NCBI GenBank assembly: GCA_950097015.1
Contig: CATNEN010000038.1
Location: 12,270,001 to 12,334,000 of the forward strand
From: Macrostomum hystrix
Taxonomy: Eukaryota > Platyhelminthes > Macrostomidae
Length of the DNA: 64,000 bases
Reading direction: 5' to 3'
The position numbers were made by a program, and so were the translations under genes. Positions 1 through 11,883 of the stretch are shown here, piece after piece; within the stretch, counting starts at the first letter, position 1; every line of letters starts with the position of its first letter. A model generated the notes under the pieces. That model made no database searches. It was not told where the DNA came from and saw nothing but the letters and a program-made list of their open reading frames with translations.

Positions 1-2340
1 CTACTTCTCTATCTAACTGTCTACTTCTCTGTCTAACTGCCTACTTCTCTATCTAACTGTCTACTTCTCTAACTAACAGCCTACTTCTCTGTCTAACAGT
101 CTAATTCTCTATCTAACTGTCTACTTCTCTGTCTAACTGCCTACTTCTCTATCTAACAGTCTACTTCTCTATCTAACTGTCTACTTCACTATCTAACTGT
201 CTACTTCTCTATCTAACTGTCTACTTCTCTATCTAACTGTCTACTTATCTATCTAACTGTCTACTTCTCTATCTAACTGTCTACTTCTCTGTCTAACTGC
301 CTACTTCTCTATCTAACTGTCTACTTCTCTAACTAACAGCCTACTTCTCTGTCTAACAGTCTACTTCTCTATCTAACTGTCTACTTCTCTATCTAACTGT
401 CTACTTCTCTATCTAACTGTCTACTTCACTATCTAACTGTCTACTTCTCTATCTAACTGTCTACTTCTCTATCTAACTGTCTACTTATCTATCTAACTGT
501 CTACTTCTCTATCTAACTGTCTACTTCTCTGTCTAACTGCCTACTTCTCTATCTAACTGTCTACTTCTCTGTCTAACTGCCTACTTCTCTATCTAACTGT
601 CTACTTCTCTAACTAACAGCCTACTTCTCTGTCTAACAGTCTACTTCTCTATCTAACTGTCTACTTCTCTATCTAACTGTCTACTTCTCTATCTAACTGT
701 CTACTTCTCTATCTAACTGTCTACTTCTCTATCTAACTGTCTACTTCTCTGTCTAACTGCCTACTTCTATATCTAACTGTCTACTTCTCTAACTAACAGC
801 CTACTTCTCTAACTAACAGCCTACTTCTCTGTCTAACAGTCTACTTCTCTATCTAACTGTCTACTTCTCTATCTAACTGTCTACTTCTCTGTCTAACTGC
901 CTACTTCTCTATCTAACAGTCTACTTCTCTATCTAACTGTCTACTTCACTATCTAACTGTCTACTTCTCTATCTAACTGTCTACTTCTCTATCTAACTGT
1001 CTACTTATCTATCTAACTGTCTACTTCTCTATCTAACTGTCTACTTCTCTGTCTAACTGCCTACTTCTCTATCTAACTGTCTACTTCTCTAACTAACAGC
1101 CTACTTCTCTGTCTAACAGTCTACTTCTCTATCTAACTGTCTACTTCTCTATCTAACTGTCTACTTCTCTGTCTAACTGCCTACTTCTCTATCTAACAGT
1201 CTACTTCTCTATCTAACTGTCTACTTCTCTATCTAACTGTCTACTTCTCTATCTAACTGTCTACTTCTCTGTCTAACTGCCTACTTCTCTATCTAACAGT
1301 CTACTTCTCTATCTAACTGTCTACTTCACTATCTAACTGTCTACTTCTCTATCTAACTGTCTACTTCTCTATCTAACTGTCTACTTATCTATCTAACTGT
1401 CTACTTCTCTATCTAACTGTCTACTTCTCTGTCTAACTGCCTACTTCTCTATCTAACTGTCTACTTCTCTAACTAACAGCCTACTTCTCTGTCTAACAGC
1501 CTACTTCTCTATCTAACTGTCTACTTCTCTATCTAACTGTCTACTTCTCTATCTAACTGTCTACTTCTCTAACTTACGGTCTACTTCTCTATCTAACTGT
1601 CTACTTCTCTATCTAACTGTCTACTTCTCTAACTAACAGTCTACTTCTCTATCTAACTGTCTACTTCTCTATCTAACGGTCTACTTCTCTAACTGACGGT
1701 CTACTTCTCTATCTAACTGTCTACTTCCCTATCTAACTGTCTACTTCTCTAACTAACTGTCTACTTCTCCATCTAACAGTCTACTTCTCTAACTAACAGT
1801 CTACTTCTCTATCTAATTTTCTACTTCTCTATCTATCTGTCTACTTCTCTAACTAACAGTCTACTTCTCTAACTAACAGTCTACTTCTCTATCTAACAGT
1901 CTACTTCTCTAACTAACAGTCTACTTCTCTATCTAACAGTCTACTTCTCTAACTAACAGTCTACTTCTCTATCTAACAGTCTACTTCTCTATCTAACAGT
2001 CTACTTCTCTATCTAACGGTCTACTTCTCTATCTAAACAGCCTAATTCTCTATCTAACAGTCTACTTCTCTATCTAACGGTCTACTTCTCTATCTAAACA
2101 GCCTAATTCTCTATCTAACAGTCTACTTCTCTAACTAACTGTCTACTTCACACACACACACACAGTTACTGTGTGTCACTGTCACTTAGATGGGTAGTAG
2201 ACTTCTCTATCTAACAGTCTACTTCTCTAACTAACGGTCTACTTCTCTATCTAAATGTCTACTTCTCTAACTAACAGTCTACTTCTCTATCTATCTGTCT
2301 ACTTCTCTATTTATCTGTCTACTTCTCTATCTAAATAGTC
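1..2340. repeat. 20-bp satellite array
   Basis: About 115 head-to-tail copies of CTACTTCTCTATCTAACTGT with recurring variants (gtctaactgc, aactaacagc, cttcact, cttatct). Copies stay in exact 20-bp register to about 2030. A 21-bp unit then shifts the phase, and a short (CA)n tract interrupts the array near 2150-2165. Units become more divergent towards 2340. The array is cut by the window edge, so its true length is unknown. The same 20-mer reappears inside the compound satellite at 5.6-8.3 kb. Confidence 0.97.
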
Positions 2341-3081
2341 GAATTCTCATTCTACAACTCTACTTCTCATTCCAGCGGTGTACATCTAGTACTAACAGTA
2401 TTTTTATCAATTCGGCAGTCAATTTTTCAAATACTTTGTTTCCATGAAAAACCTATCTTTACAAAGAAGTTTGTATCTATCAATAAACCCCGACCCCTGA
2501 CTTCATGATAAAACAATAACCTAGCTGAGATGAACGTTTTTTAATCATGGAATGCATAAAATTTGAACTTCACAGTGTTAAGTGCAGCGGTACTGTAATG
2601 CAAGTTGCAATCACTGTTTTAATTAGCATTTTCTAAACTGTCAATCAACGCTCAATAACGTCTCTGTCCTTGTGAATACGAGTCCAATAAAACTGTTGTA
2701 AAAACAACGCAAGGAGCCAGAAAAATAAACAAAACGATTTCTTCTTGACTGTTTATAGTTTCTTAAAATTAATACTTAAAATTAATAAATAACATCTTAA
2801 CAGGAATACAGATTTTGTTTTACAGCAGGAAACCTAGCTAACTTTCTACTATTTTAATTTACTGAACTGTAGAATAGAACAGCTATAGTTTACGCTCGTT
2901 CTAAAGTTAAACAAATTCTTAATAAATATTAGATCTATAATTTTTATGCCTTAGTTTTTTAATTATCAAAATTCTTCAACCTAATTTTTACATCAAGTAC
3001 AAGTACTATTACTATAAGTAGTTACATTGCCGGCAGTTATATTCGTTGATTTTTTCTTCCGTAATTTTTAAGTAGCATCTA
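2341..3081. other. AT-rich spacer, 3' flank of the SPEC3-like gene
   Basis: AT-rich sequence with no supported gene. On the minus strand it lies directly downstream of the SPEC3-like stop codon, so part of it is probably that gene's 3' UTR. I see no other structure. Confidence 0.5.
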
Positions 3082-4866
3082 TCATTGTGCTACATGCTGC
3101 TGCTGCTGTTGCTGCTGCTGCTGTTGCTGCTGCTGTTGCTGAGACTCCAGAAGAGCTTCCTCATAAGTTGGTGGCAGCTCGTCCTGACTTTGGTAGCTCG
3201 GCGGAGTCGCCAGCAGAGGAACACCGGAGTAGGCGGAATCGAACCCTCGACCTCCGCCGCCTCGAATTTGACGCAGATGCGACTGAAAATTTGCCGCCAG
3301 TCCCAAGAAGCCGGCGTTGGCGCGCCTGCCACCGGTCGACGGCTGCGCAGTCACCGGCTCCGGCTCGACGGCCTCCTCTTGAAGTCGGCGATGTCGGGCG
3401 CGCCATTCCGGATCTGCGGTGGGAGGGTCGGGTTGTTGTCTGGCTTCAGACCAAAGAACTACTCAATTACTGGTAAGGATGACGCAACACTTCTTTTGTA
3501 CAATTCTACAATTCGCTATGATATTGTGTACGAATTTTTTTATATTGTGTACCGATTTTTTTATATTGTGTAACAATTTTCGTTTATATTATGTACCAAT
3601 TGTCGTTGATATTGTGTACCAAGTGTCTTTGATATTGTGTACCAATTTTCGTTGATATTGTGTACCAATCGTCTTTAATATTGTGTACTGATTCGGTATT
3701 GAAATTGTGTACCAATTATCTGTGATATTTTGAACCCATTCTTGTCGATACTGAGTACCAACACTCCTTGATATTGTGTACCAATTCTTGTTGATATTGT
3801 GTACCAATTATCGTTGACATTGTGTATCAATTCTTGTTAATATTGGGTACCAATTATCGTTGATATTGTGTACAGATTCTCTATGAAATTGTGTACAGAT
3901 TCTCTATGACATTGTGTACCAATTCTCTATGACATTGTGTACCAATTCTCTATGACATCGTGTACCAATTCTCTATGACATTGTGTACCAATTCTCTATG
4001 ACATCGTGTACCAATTCTCTATGACGTCGTGTACCAATTCTTGTTGAAATTGTGTGCCAATAGCGGAAATGCAGACTTACTGGACCTGGCGATGAAGGCG
4101 CAGCCCCAGACGCAGCTCCAGCACCAGCCAATGAGGCAGACGGGAGCCAGTAGCAGCTGCAGGAATGCCACACCGAACTGCATGCAGGCGGAGCTGCTGA
4201 GGTCGCCGCAGTCGAAGCCCGGATTGTCGCTGCACGGACAGCAGACGGTCAGGCCGGCTAGGCAGGTGCCTGAAGTTGCACAATGATTTGAGCATTGTGG
4301 AATCAAGGACTCGATCTACAGGTCTGGATTCACCCAGCTGCTAAAAATGAGTTTGTCCGAACACATCAGCTGGGCGCGCATTCATTTTGGGCGCAGCCGC
4401 GGAGAGAAGGCTTGGTGGCTTGTCGTGCAATTTACGCCCCTTGAGGGCCAACCTCCAAGGCACAGTGAGACAGCACACAGCCTGACGATGAGAAAGTCAG
4501 GGCAGATGTACACACCTGTGTGAGCGTATGTGCTCAGCAGTCAGTGAAATGGGCAGAATTGCCTCCTCGCTGGCTGCGGGTCTGGTGTCACCAAATGATG
4601 TGCCACCGCCCCCAGCCCTCCTGCAATTATTATTATTATTATAGTTATTATTATTAACACATTAGCTGCGGAGTAGAAATTGCTGTTGTACACAGCCTTT
4701 GGAACCCGCGCCGAGCAATAAGTAGAAAATGAGTACAGGACTCACCCAAGCCGGGCACCAGAAAGTTGCAAACGCAGAGGCCGATTGCCCATTTCGTTGA
4801 GAAAATAGGCACCGTCATCTGACTTAACTTTGCTTCGTCCTGTTCGACTCCCATTCGCAAAGGCAT
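3082..4866 (-). CDS. SPEC3/STUM-family membrane protein, 3 exons
   Basis: Exons on the minus strand are 4866-4746, 4269-4081 and 3413-3082. All junctions are GT-AG and in phase, giving about 213 aa. The start is the ATG at 4866; an in-frame ATG at 4854 is an alternative. Exon 1 ends in a hydrophobic stretch with VPGLG; exon 2 continues it as GTCLAGLTVCCPC. A second hydrophobic stretch follows (VAFLQLLLAPVCLIGWCWS, then CVWGCAFIA). This two-segment pattern with PGLG and a Cys-rich loop is that of the SPEC3/Stum family, linked to cilia and mechanosensation in other animals. Exon 3 is a cytoplasmic-type tail with PPSY and PPTYEEAL, which are PY motifs that bind WW domains, followed by poly-Gln. 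Intron 1 holds SINE fragments and intron 2 is a 23-bp array. The family call rests on remembered motifs; the gene structure is directly visible. Confidence 0.8.
3525..4055 (+). repeat. 23-bp minisatellite filling SPEC3-like intron 2
   Basis: About 22 imperfect copies of a unit containing GATATTGTGTACCAATT, lying wholly inside the intron between 3414 and 4080. Units near 3880-4020 carry a CTCTATGACAT variant. The reverse complement of the same unit makes up the array at 37548-37915. Confidence 0.93.
4315..4370 (+). mobile_element. SINE-B fragment
   Basis: Short match (ttcacccagctgctaaa, then cagctggg) to the body of the tRNA-derived family I call SINE-B, seen better at 28578-28800 and 29335-29595. 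It lies in intron 1 of the SPEC3-like gene. Confidence 0.5.
4375..4655 (+). mobile_element. SINE-A copy lacking its tRNA head
   Basis: Body and tail of the commonest SINE here. It runs from ggcgcagccgcggagagaag through gacgatgagaaagtcaggg and gaattgcctcctcgctggc to an (ATT)n tail at about 4628-4655. It sits in intron 1 of the SPEC3-like gene, opposite to the gene. Confidence 0.85.
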
Positions 4867-5340
4867 TGTTGGCGTTTTGACAAGAAACTTTTTTGTTTTT
4901 TTTTTAACTTCGAAAAACGCACGCAAAAGCCTCTTAAAGTATGTTCGAGCTTCGCAAAAAAAATTTGAGCGTTGAATAAGTGCGGCTACTGTTAGGAATT
5001 GAGCAGACCCTTTTTGAATGAACAATTGAGAAACAGAAAGTTGAGCATTGTTAAGCACACGGGAGTGAACGCGTGTAGAATGTGTGTGCATGTGAGTACA
5101 GTTTTCTAGTCTGTTTAAAAGGAGAAATAATGCATAGCTGAGCATTGAATGGAAGGTGAGAAGAGAGGAGAGAGAGAAGGTAAAAAAATATAAAGAAAAA
5201 AATTCTCACAATGCTAACCTTGCGATTACTTAAGAGAATTTGCCTTTGAGAAGTTTTCTACCAGTCTTGTAAGAAGTAGTATAAGATGGGCATGGAGCAA
5301 CGCATTTTATCTTAAAAAAGTTTTCTGCAATGTATTTTCA
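4867..5340. other. Upstream region of the SPEC3-like gene
   Basis: AT-rich, with a poly-T run near 4895 and a GA-rich tract near 5150-5200. It should hold the promoter and 5' UTR of the minus-strand SPEC3-like gene, but I recognise no specific site. An open frame crosses it, without family resemblance beyond exon 1. Confidence 0.4.
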
Positions 5341-8300
5341 GAAAAGACGAATTCCTAAATCGACGAATTCCTAAATCGACGAATTCCTAAATCGACGAAT
5401 TCCTAAATCGACGAATTCCTAAATCGACGAATTCCTAAATCGACGAATTCCTAAATTGACGAATTCCTAAATCGACGAATTCCTAAATCGACGAATTCCT
5501 AAATCGACGAATTCCTGAATCGACGAATTCCTGAATTTACAAATTCACGAATCGTCAACGTCAAGTTACTAATCTTCGATTTAAAGAGTTGGGTAATTTT
5601 AGTTTCTAACAGTCTAACAATCTAACAGTCTACTTCTCTATCTAACAGTCTACTTCTCTATCTAACTGTCTACTTCTCTATCTAACTGTCTACTTCTCTA
5701 TCTAACGGTCTACTTCTCTATCTAACTGTCTACTTCTCTATCTAACAGTCTACTTCTCTATCTAACTGCCTACTTCTCTATCTAACAGTCTACTTCTCTA
5801 TCTAACGATCTACTTCTCTATCTAACTGTCTACTTCTCTATCTAACAGTCTACTTCTTTATCTATCTGTCTACTTCTCTAACTAACAGTCTACTTCTCTA
5901 TCTAACAGTCTACTTCTCTATCTAACTGTCTATTTCTCTATCTAACTGTCTACTTCTCTAACTAACTGTCTACTTCTCCATCTAACGACGATTTTCACGA
6001 CGAATTCCTAAATCGACGAATTCCTAAATCGACGAATTCCTAAATCGACGAATTCCTAAATCGACGAATTCCTAAATCGACGAATTCCTAAATCGACGAA
6101 TTCCTAAATCGACGAATTCCTGAATCGACGAATTCCTGAATTTACAAATTCACGAATCGTCAACGTCAAGTTACTAATCTTCGATTTAAAAAGTTGGGTA
6201 ATTTTAGTTTCTAACAGTCTAACAATCTAACAGTCTACTTCTCTATCTAACAGTCTACTTCTCTATCTAACTGTCTACTTCTCTATCTAACTGTCTACTT
6301 CTCTATCTAACGGTCTACTTCTCTATCTAACTGTCTACTTCTCTATCTAACAGTCTACTTCTCTATCTAACTGCCTACTTCTCTATCTAACAGTCTACTT
6401 CTCTATCTAACGATCTACTTCTCTATCTAACAGTCTACTTCTTTATCTATCTGTCTACTTCTCTAACTAACAGTCTACTTCTCTATCTAACAGTCTACTT
6501 CTCTATCTAACTGTCTATTTCTCTATCTAACTGTCTACTTCTCTAACTAACTGTCTACTTCTCCATCTAACGACGATTTTCACGACGAATTCCTAAATCG
6601 ACGAATTCCTAAATCGACGAATTCCTAAATCGACGAATTCCTAAATCGACGAATTCCTAAATCGACGAATTCCTAAATCGACGAATTCCTAAATCGACGA
6701 ATTCCTGAATCGACGAATTCCTGAATTTACAAATTCACGAATCGTCATCGTCAAGTTACTAATCTTCGATTTAAAGAGTTGGGTAATTTTAGTTTCTAAC
6801 AGTCTAACAATCTAACAGTCTACTTCTCTATCTAACTGTCTACTTCTCTATCTAACAGTCTACTTCTCTATCTATCTGTCTACTTCTCTAACTAACAGTC
6901 TACTTCTCTATCTAACAGTCTACTTCTCTATCTAACAGTCTACTTCTCTAACTAACAGTCTACTTCTCTATCTAACAGTCTACTTCTCTAACTAACAGTC
7001 TACTTCTCTATCTAACAGTCTACTTCTCTATCTAACAGTCTACTTCTCTATCTAACGGTCTACTTCTCTATCTAACTGTCTACTTCTCTATCTAACAGTC
7101 TACTTCTCTATCTAACGATCTACTTCTCTATCTAACTGTCTACTTCTCTATCTAACAGTCTACTTCTTTATCTATCTGTCTACTTCTCTAACTAACAGTC
7201 TACTTCTCTATCTAACAGTCTACTTCTCTATCTAACTGTCTATTTCTCTATCTAACTGTCTACTTCTCTAACTAACTGTCTACTTCTCCATCTAACGACG
7301 ATTTTCACGACGAATTCCTAAATCGACGAATTCCTAAATCGACGAATTCCTAAATCGACGAATTCCTAAATCGACGAATTCCTAAATCGACGAATTCCTA
7401 AATCGACGAATTCCTAAATCGACGAATTCCTAAATCGACGAATTCCTGAATCGACGAATTCCTGAATTTACAAATTCACGAATCGTCAACGTCAAGTTAC
7501 TAATCTTCGATTTAAAGAGTTGGGTAATTTTAGTTTCTAACAGTCTAACAATCTAACAGTCTACTTCTCTATCTAACAGTCTACTTCTCTATCTAACTGT
7601 CTACTTCTCTATCTAACTGTCTACTTCTCTATCTAACGGTCTACTTCTCTATCTAACTGTCTACTTCTCTATCTAACAGTCTACTTCTCTATCTAACTGC
7701 CTACTTCTCTATCTAACAGTCTACTTCTCTATCTAACGATCTACTTCTCTATCTAACTGTCTACTTCTCTATCTAACAGTCTACTTCTCTATCTATCTGT
7801 CTACTTCTCTAACTAACAGTCTACTTCTCTATCTAACAGTCTACTTCTCTATCTAACTGTCTATTTCTCTATCTAACTGTCTACTTCTCTAACTAACTGT
7901 CTACTTCTCCATCTAACGACGATTTTCACGACGAATTCCTAAATCGACGAATTCCTAAATCGACGAATTCCTAAATCGACGAATTCCTAAATCGACGAAT
8001 TCCTAAATCGACGAATTCCTAAATCGACGAATTCCTAAATCGACGAATTCCTAAATCGACGAATTCCTGAATTTACAAATTCACGAATCGTCATCGTCAA
8101 GTTACTAATCTTCGATTTAAAGAGTTGGGTAATTTTAGTTTCTAACAGTCTAACAATCTAACAGTCTACTTCTCTATCTAACTGTCTACTTCTCTATCTA
8201 ACAGTCTACTTCTCTATCTATCTGTCTACTTCTCTAACTAACAGTCTACTTCTCTATCTAACAGTCTACTTCTCTATCTAACTGTCTATTTCTCTATCTA

Positions 8301-8640
8301 ACTGTCTACTTCTCTAACTAACTGTCTACTTCTCCATCTAACGACGATTTTCACGACGAATTCCTAAATCGACGAATTCCTAAATCGAAGAATTCCTAAA
8401 TCGACGAATTCCTAAATCGACGAATTCCTAAATCGACGAATTCCTAAATCGACGAATTCCTAAATCGACGAATTCCTAAATCGACGAATTCCTAAATCGA
8501 CGAATTCCTAAATCGACGAATTCCTAAATCGACGAATTCCTGAATCGACGAATTCCTGAATTGAGAAATTCACGAATCGTCGCCCGAGTTACTAATCTTC
8601 GATTTAAAGAGTTGGGTAATTTTAGTTTCTCAGTTCAATG
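5341..8640. repeat. Compound higher-order satellite (16-mer + linker + 20-mer)
   Basis: Six repeats of a composite block. Each begins with 7-13 copies of CGACGAATTCCTAAAT, then a linker of about 100 bp (ttacaaattcacgaatcgtc ... aaagagttgggtaatttta). Blocks 1-5 then carry about 8-23 copies of the CTACTTCTCTATCTAACAGT 20-mer and end in cgacgattttca. Boundaries fall near 5990, 6571, 7300, 7919 and 8343. The sixth block stops in the linker, at about 8640. Block lengths differ (about 645, 585, 730, 620, 425 and 300 bp) through loss or gain of inner units. Every 16-mer contains an EcoRI site (GAATTC). Confidence 0.95.
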
Positions 8641-9129
8641 ACAAAAAGGACTCATTTAGGCTGAGATGCGAACTCTCGACCTTATAGTCTAAACTAATAA
8701 TTTCATAGCAGTGTGTCTTGCTTATTTATGTAACTCGATTCTTTTTTCAGCGAGATCAGAGCCTTGAACATTTTCAATGCGACAATCAAGCATTGTCTCG
8801 CATTACTGCCATGCTTCTGATAGTTGCCATTCATTGGTATATTCTGTTTCCGGAGATATATTCAGATAAAGGAGATGAATTATTCTAAAAACAATTGTTT
8901 TCGCCAGGTGTTTCTTCAATTGTAAACTAAAACAATAGCCCACCTTAGCGGATAATACAAAGTTTTGTCTAAAGTCTGCTTAACGAAGAACTATATGAAC
9001 ACAATGCTGCTGAGATTTTTTACAGAAGTCTGCTTTTTTTCTGCTCGCCCAGGTGAATTTTCACTCCTGCTAATAATGCTTGAACCCATTTGACAACTGG
9101 CTCAATGGAAAAAACTGTTTTGTAAAAAA
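8641..9129. other. Spacer with a tRNA-like fragment
   Basis: No gene seen. At about 8668-8695 there is a minus-strand box-B-like string (GAGTTCGCATC), probably a remnant of a tRNA-derived SINE. The rest is AT-rich and unremarkable. Confidence 0.4.
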
Positions 9130-9490
9130 ATAACTGCAGGCGGACTGCGGGCAATGGTACATCATTTGGTGACACTAGACCCGCAGTCAGCGAGGAGGCA
9201 ATTCTGCCCATTTCGCTGACTCCTGAACACACACGCACACAGATACTGTACGCAGGCACACGCTCACACATGTGTGTACATCTGTCTTGACTTTCTCATC
9301 GTCAGGCAGTGTACACTCTCACTGTGCCTTGGAGGCTGGCCCTCAAGGGCGTAAATTGCACCACAAGCCCCCAAGCCTTCTCTCCGCGGCTGCGCCCCGA
9401 TTTAAAGTGGCCTCGCCGCGTAATCGAGTTCATGGATATTGGAGCGAGAGGCAAACGCGTTATACCGCTCTGCCACTCAACCCCGAACTG
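9130..9490 (-). mobile_element. SINE-A, near full length
   Basis: Near-complete SINE-A in reverse orientation. The tRNA-like head is at the high-coordinate end (minus-strand GTGGCAGAGCGG as box A; the box B region is degraded). It is followed by the ggcgcagccgcggagagaag body, the gacgatgagaaagtca segment, a CA-rich stretch and the gaattgcctcctcgctgac tail segment. Confidence 0.88.
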
Positions 9491-9783
9491 TTTCACTTCG
9501 GCTGAGATTCGAACTCCAGACGTCGCGACGAACACAGAAGTCAGAAAGTCTAACCTTATAGCTCAATTATTTGTGTAAGCCCAATTTTTCCTTAAGACCC
9601 CCTGATTCACTCCCAAGCAGTCCAGGTGCAGCGGTAGGTTAAATAGAGTTCTCTCTGGTCCAATCGTGTGCTCTCTAAAATCCACATAAATAAGAGAGCG
9701 TAAATGTTAGACTAAAAATAACCACTTGCCATTTCAAAATAAAATCCAGCATTAAAATAGAACACCCTCGAAGTCTCGCCTTA
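9491..9783. other. 5' flank of the LicD-like gene
   Basis: Contains a tRNA-like remnant at about 9500-9530 (minus-strand GGAGTTCGAATCTC). Just before the gene is an AG at 9748-9749 (aaaatccag), 34 nt upstream of the ATG, which could be a 5' UTR or spliced-leader acceptor. Confidence 0.4.
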
Positions 9784-11001
9784 ATGACTACGCGAGCAGT
9801 TCTAAGCCTGGTGATTGGCTGCAGCGCGGTGTTCGTGCTGTCAGTGAGTCTGGCCACGCTCTACTCTGAGACACTGAGAGTCAACACTGCCAATCTGCTG
9901 TTGCACCAGTCCGAGCGAAAGAAACTATCAGCTTGTCAGCCATCCAGGGCTAAGGATGCGACCGCCGTCACTGAAATCCAGCTGACTCTGCAGCCAGTCA
10001 AGGAGGAGCCAACCACAGCCAACGACATCGCGGCTGAGCTTGCTGCAGCGGCGGCTGCCGTGCGCCAGACACCGTCGAAGGACTGCAACCGCGGCTTAGA
10101 GCAGCTAATTCGCTGGAACAAGTCCGGCATCAGCTATGGGAGTGCGTTCGAGCTCACGCCCGACTGCGTCAGCATCCTTCTCGGAGCTCCGGTGACTTTC
10201 GTCAGCGAAGAGGCCGACCGCCTGTCGATGATGTCGCAGCCGATCGCTAGCTGGAACAGTACGCACTGCTTTCGTCGCGCGATTTTACAATCGGAAAAAG
10301 TGCTAATTGTCGAGAGACTGAAAATCGTGCGCAAAGCATTCGTGAGCGCCGGGATTCCTTTGATACTTGACGGCGGCTCGCTCGTGGGTTCGTTCCGTCA
10401 TCACGGCTTCGTGCCCTGGGATGACGACTTCGACTTTCGCATCAGCAGCTCCGACTACGACGCGGCGTTCGCGGTCTTCAAGACGCTGGCCAAGCAGTAT
10501 CCAAAAATGTTTCGCTTTTGGCCCGAGGCTTCTAGCACGCACTGGAAGTTTTACGTTCTCGACTTTCGCCTGCAGATGGCTGAGGTCCCTGACTTTTTGC
10601 TCTGCTTGGACATCTTCTTCTACTACGACCCGCTGCCAAACTCGGACAAGTTCAATCTGACGGACCGTTGGACACTTTCCAAAAAGGAGCTTTTCTTCCC
10701 GTTGTCGAAGAGACCTTTTGAAGGTCTCTGGTTCTACGCTCCAAGTAACGTGCCCGCCTACCTGAAAATGTACTACGGCGACGTGATGGACTCGTGCTAC
10801 TATCACAGCTACTCAAACCTTGACTCAATTAGCTATTGCAAGAAGCATTCTGGTCGGCGCGTCGCCTGCAGCACAATGCACCACCGCTATCCGTTTGTGC
10901 GCCGAGTGCCCGTTGGCGACACGGGAGCCTGGCTGGAGTTCCTGGTGATTGGCAAGAATATACTGCAGACTGTCTTTATGGCCAGCCAAATGGCAAATTG
11001 A
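9784..11001 (+). CDS. LicD/fukutin-like phosphotransferase-fold protein, single exon
   Basis: Protein of 405 aa in one uninterrupted frame. An N-terminal hydrophobic anchor at about residues 6-27 makes it a likely type II Golgi membrane protein, followed by a low-complexity Ala-rich stem. The catalytic-type region has LDGGSLVGSFRHHGF at about 195-209, then PWDDDFDF with D213-D215. This is the nucleotide/metal-binding pattern of the LicD nucleotidyltransferase fold, as in LicD, fukutin and FKRP, which transfer phosphocholine or ribitol-phosphate to glycans. Several Cys residues near the C-terminus suggest lumenal disulphides. The substrate cannot be told from sequence. Exon GC is far above that of the flanks. 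Neighbours are repeats only, so context gives no clue to partners. Confidence 0.88.
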   Translation: MTTRAVLSLVIGCSAVFVLSVSLATLYSETLRVNTANLLLHQSERKKLSACQPSRAKDATAVTEIQLTLQPVKEEPTTANDIAAELAAAAAAVRQTPSKDCNRGLEQLIRWNKSGISYGSAFELTPDCVSILLGAPVTFVSEEADRLSMMSQPIASWNSTHCFRRAILQSEKVLIVERLKIVRKAFVSAGIPLILDGGSLVGSFRHHGFVPWDDDFDFRISSSDYDAAFAVFKTLAKQYPKMFRFWPEASSTHWKFYVLDFRLQMAEVPDFLLCLDIFFYYDPLPNSDKFNLTDRWTLSKKELFFPLSKRPFEGLWFYAPSNVPAYLKMYYGDVMDSCYYHSYSNLDSISYCKKHSGRRVACSTMHHRYPFVRRVPVGDTGAWLEFLVIGKNILQTVFMASQMAN

Positions 11002-11104
11002 GGCTATGGGAATGGGATATTTAACTAAATCATTGTGCTTCTTCGCATCAGTAACAGTAGAAATACCACGCTATTTACCACCCTGGGGATATTTCAAATA
11101 CCCT

Positions 11105-11285
11105 CTGCCTTCTTCACGATATCTCTCAAATTGAATGACCGATTTTTGTGAAAGTCCACCATCTGAATCAAAATTTTCCGCCCGTTACGATGACCAACTT
11201 TTTTATGCCGCCCGAGTCAGCATCGTCGAGATATTCAGCGATTCCTTTCAGAGTCCCTGGTGAGAAGGACAACTAACATGGCTAT
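11105..11285 (+). repeat. Dispersed repeat C, copy 1
   Basis: Shares several blocks in the same order and orientation with 43160-43345. They include CGATTTTTGTGAAAGTCC, GAATCAAAATTTTCCGCCC, TTACGATGA and ATTCAGCGATTCCT followed by gagtccctggtga. Type of element unknown; I see no protein in either copy. Confidence 0.7.
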
Positions 11286-11322
11286 GTAAATACATAGCTC
11301 GGTGGTTCCCGCCGCGAGGTCC

Positions 11323-11883
11323 TTACACTGTTCTCTGTAACTCCGAAGGAGAGGCTGCTGACAAGCGGGAGAGTGCGAAAGTTCCGGTAAATTCTCTCTG
11401 GATGGGCTCCGGGAGATGATCCCAGCCGCAACTGGTAACGTCCTGAAAAAGACGGCTAACTAGTCCTTTGAGGGCCTCGTTTGCAGATTCGAGGATAACT
11501 AAATCGGTGATTGACTGAGGCAAGGAATTTGGTCTCGTAAAATGGCCAGAGATCCGAGTCTGAAAGTCATAAAGCATGTCCTGCACGGACTGATTTAAGT
11601 TAAAGCCGAGGTGGTGTCCTACTGGACGACGCCTCGTAAATACCTTTATTCCGTACTGGGCCAACTACCCAGTGGAGATCGGTATGCCAAAGGGACCCTC
11701 TATTGTCGGACGATTTATTTCGTGCGGCAGTATGGCCCCTTTACTCGGAGCCCTTGACCTCGCCTCCAGGTTTTCCTGGTTGGTGGGGTTGACTTCTATT
11801 ACGACTAACGCTTGTGCCTGTCCGCAGAGGTCGTGGGATACGAGGTTTATGGCATGCGTGAATCCAGGCAGAGGGTGTACCAA
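11323..11883 (-). pseudogene. Degraded retroelement pol fragment, possibly Bel/Pao
   Basis: Two abutting minus-strand open stretches (11883-11665 and 11664-11323) separated by a stop, with GC content above the surroundings. The second contains ALKGLVSRLFQDV followed by GWDHLPEPI. This resembles the region after the RT of Bel/Pao elements, where a KxLLQEL-type helix precedes xxWDDPLP. The similarity is short and no RT core or protease is visible. It could also be a broken host gene. Confidence 0.3.

Noticed and set aside
1-2340. CRISPR-like regular repeats
   Set aside because: The units are contiguous 20-mers with no unique spacers, and the DNA is eukaryotic with spliced genes.
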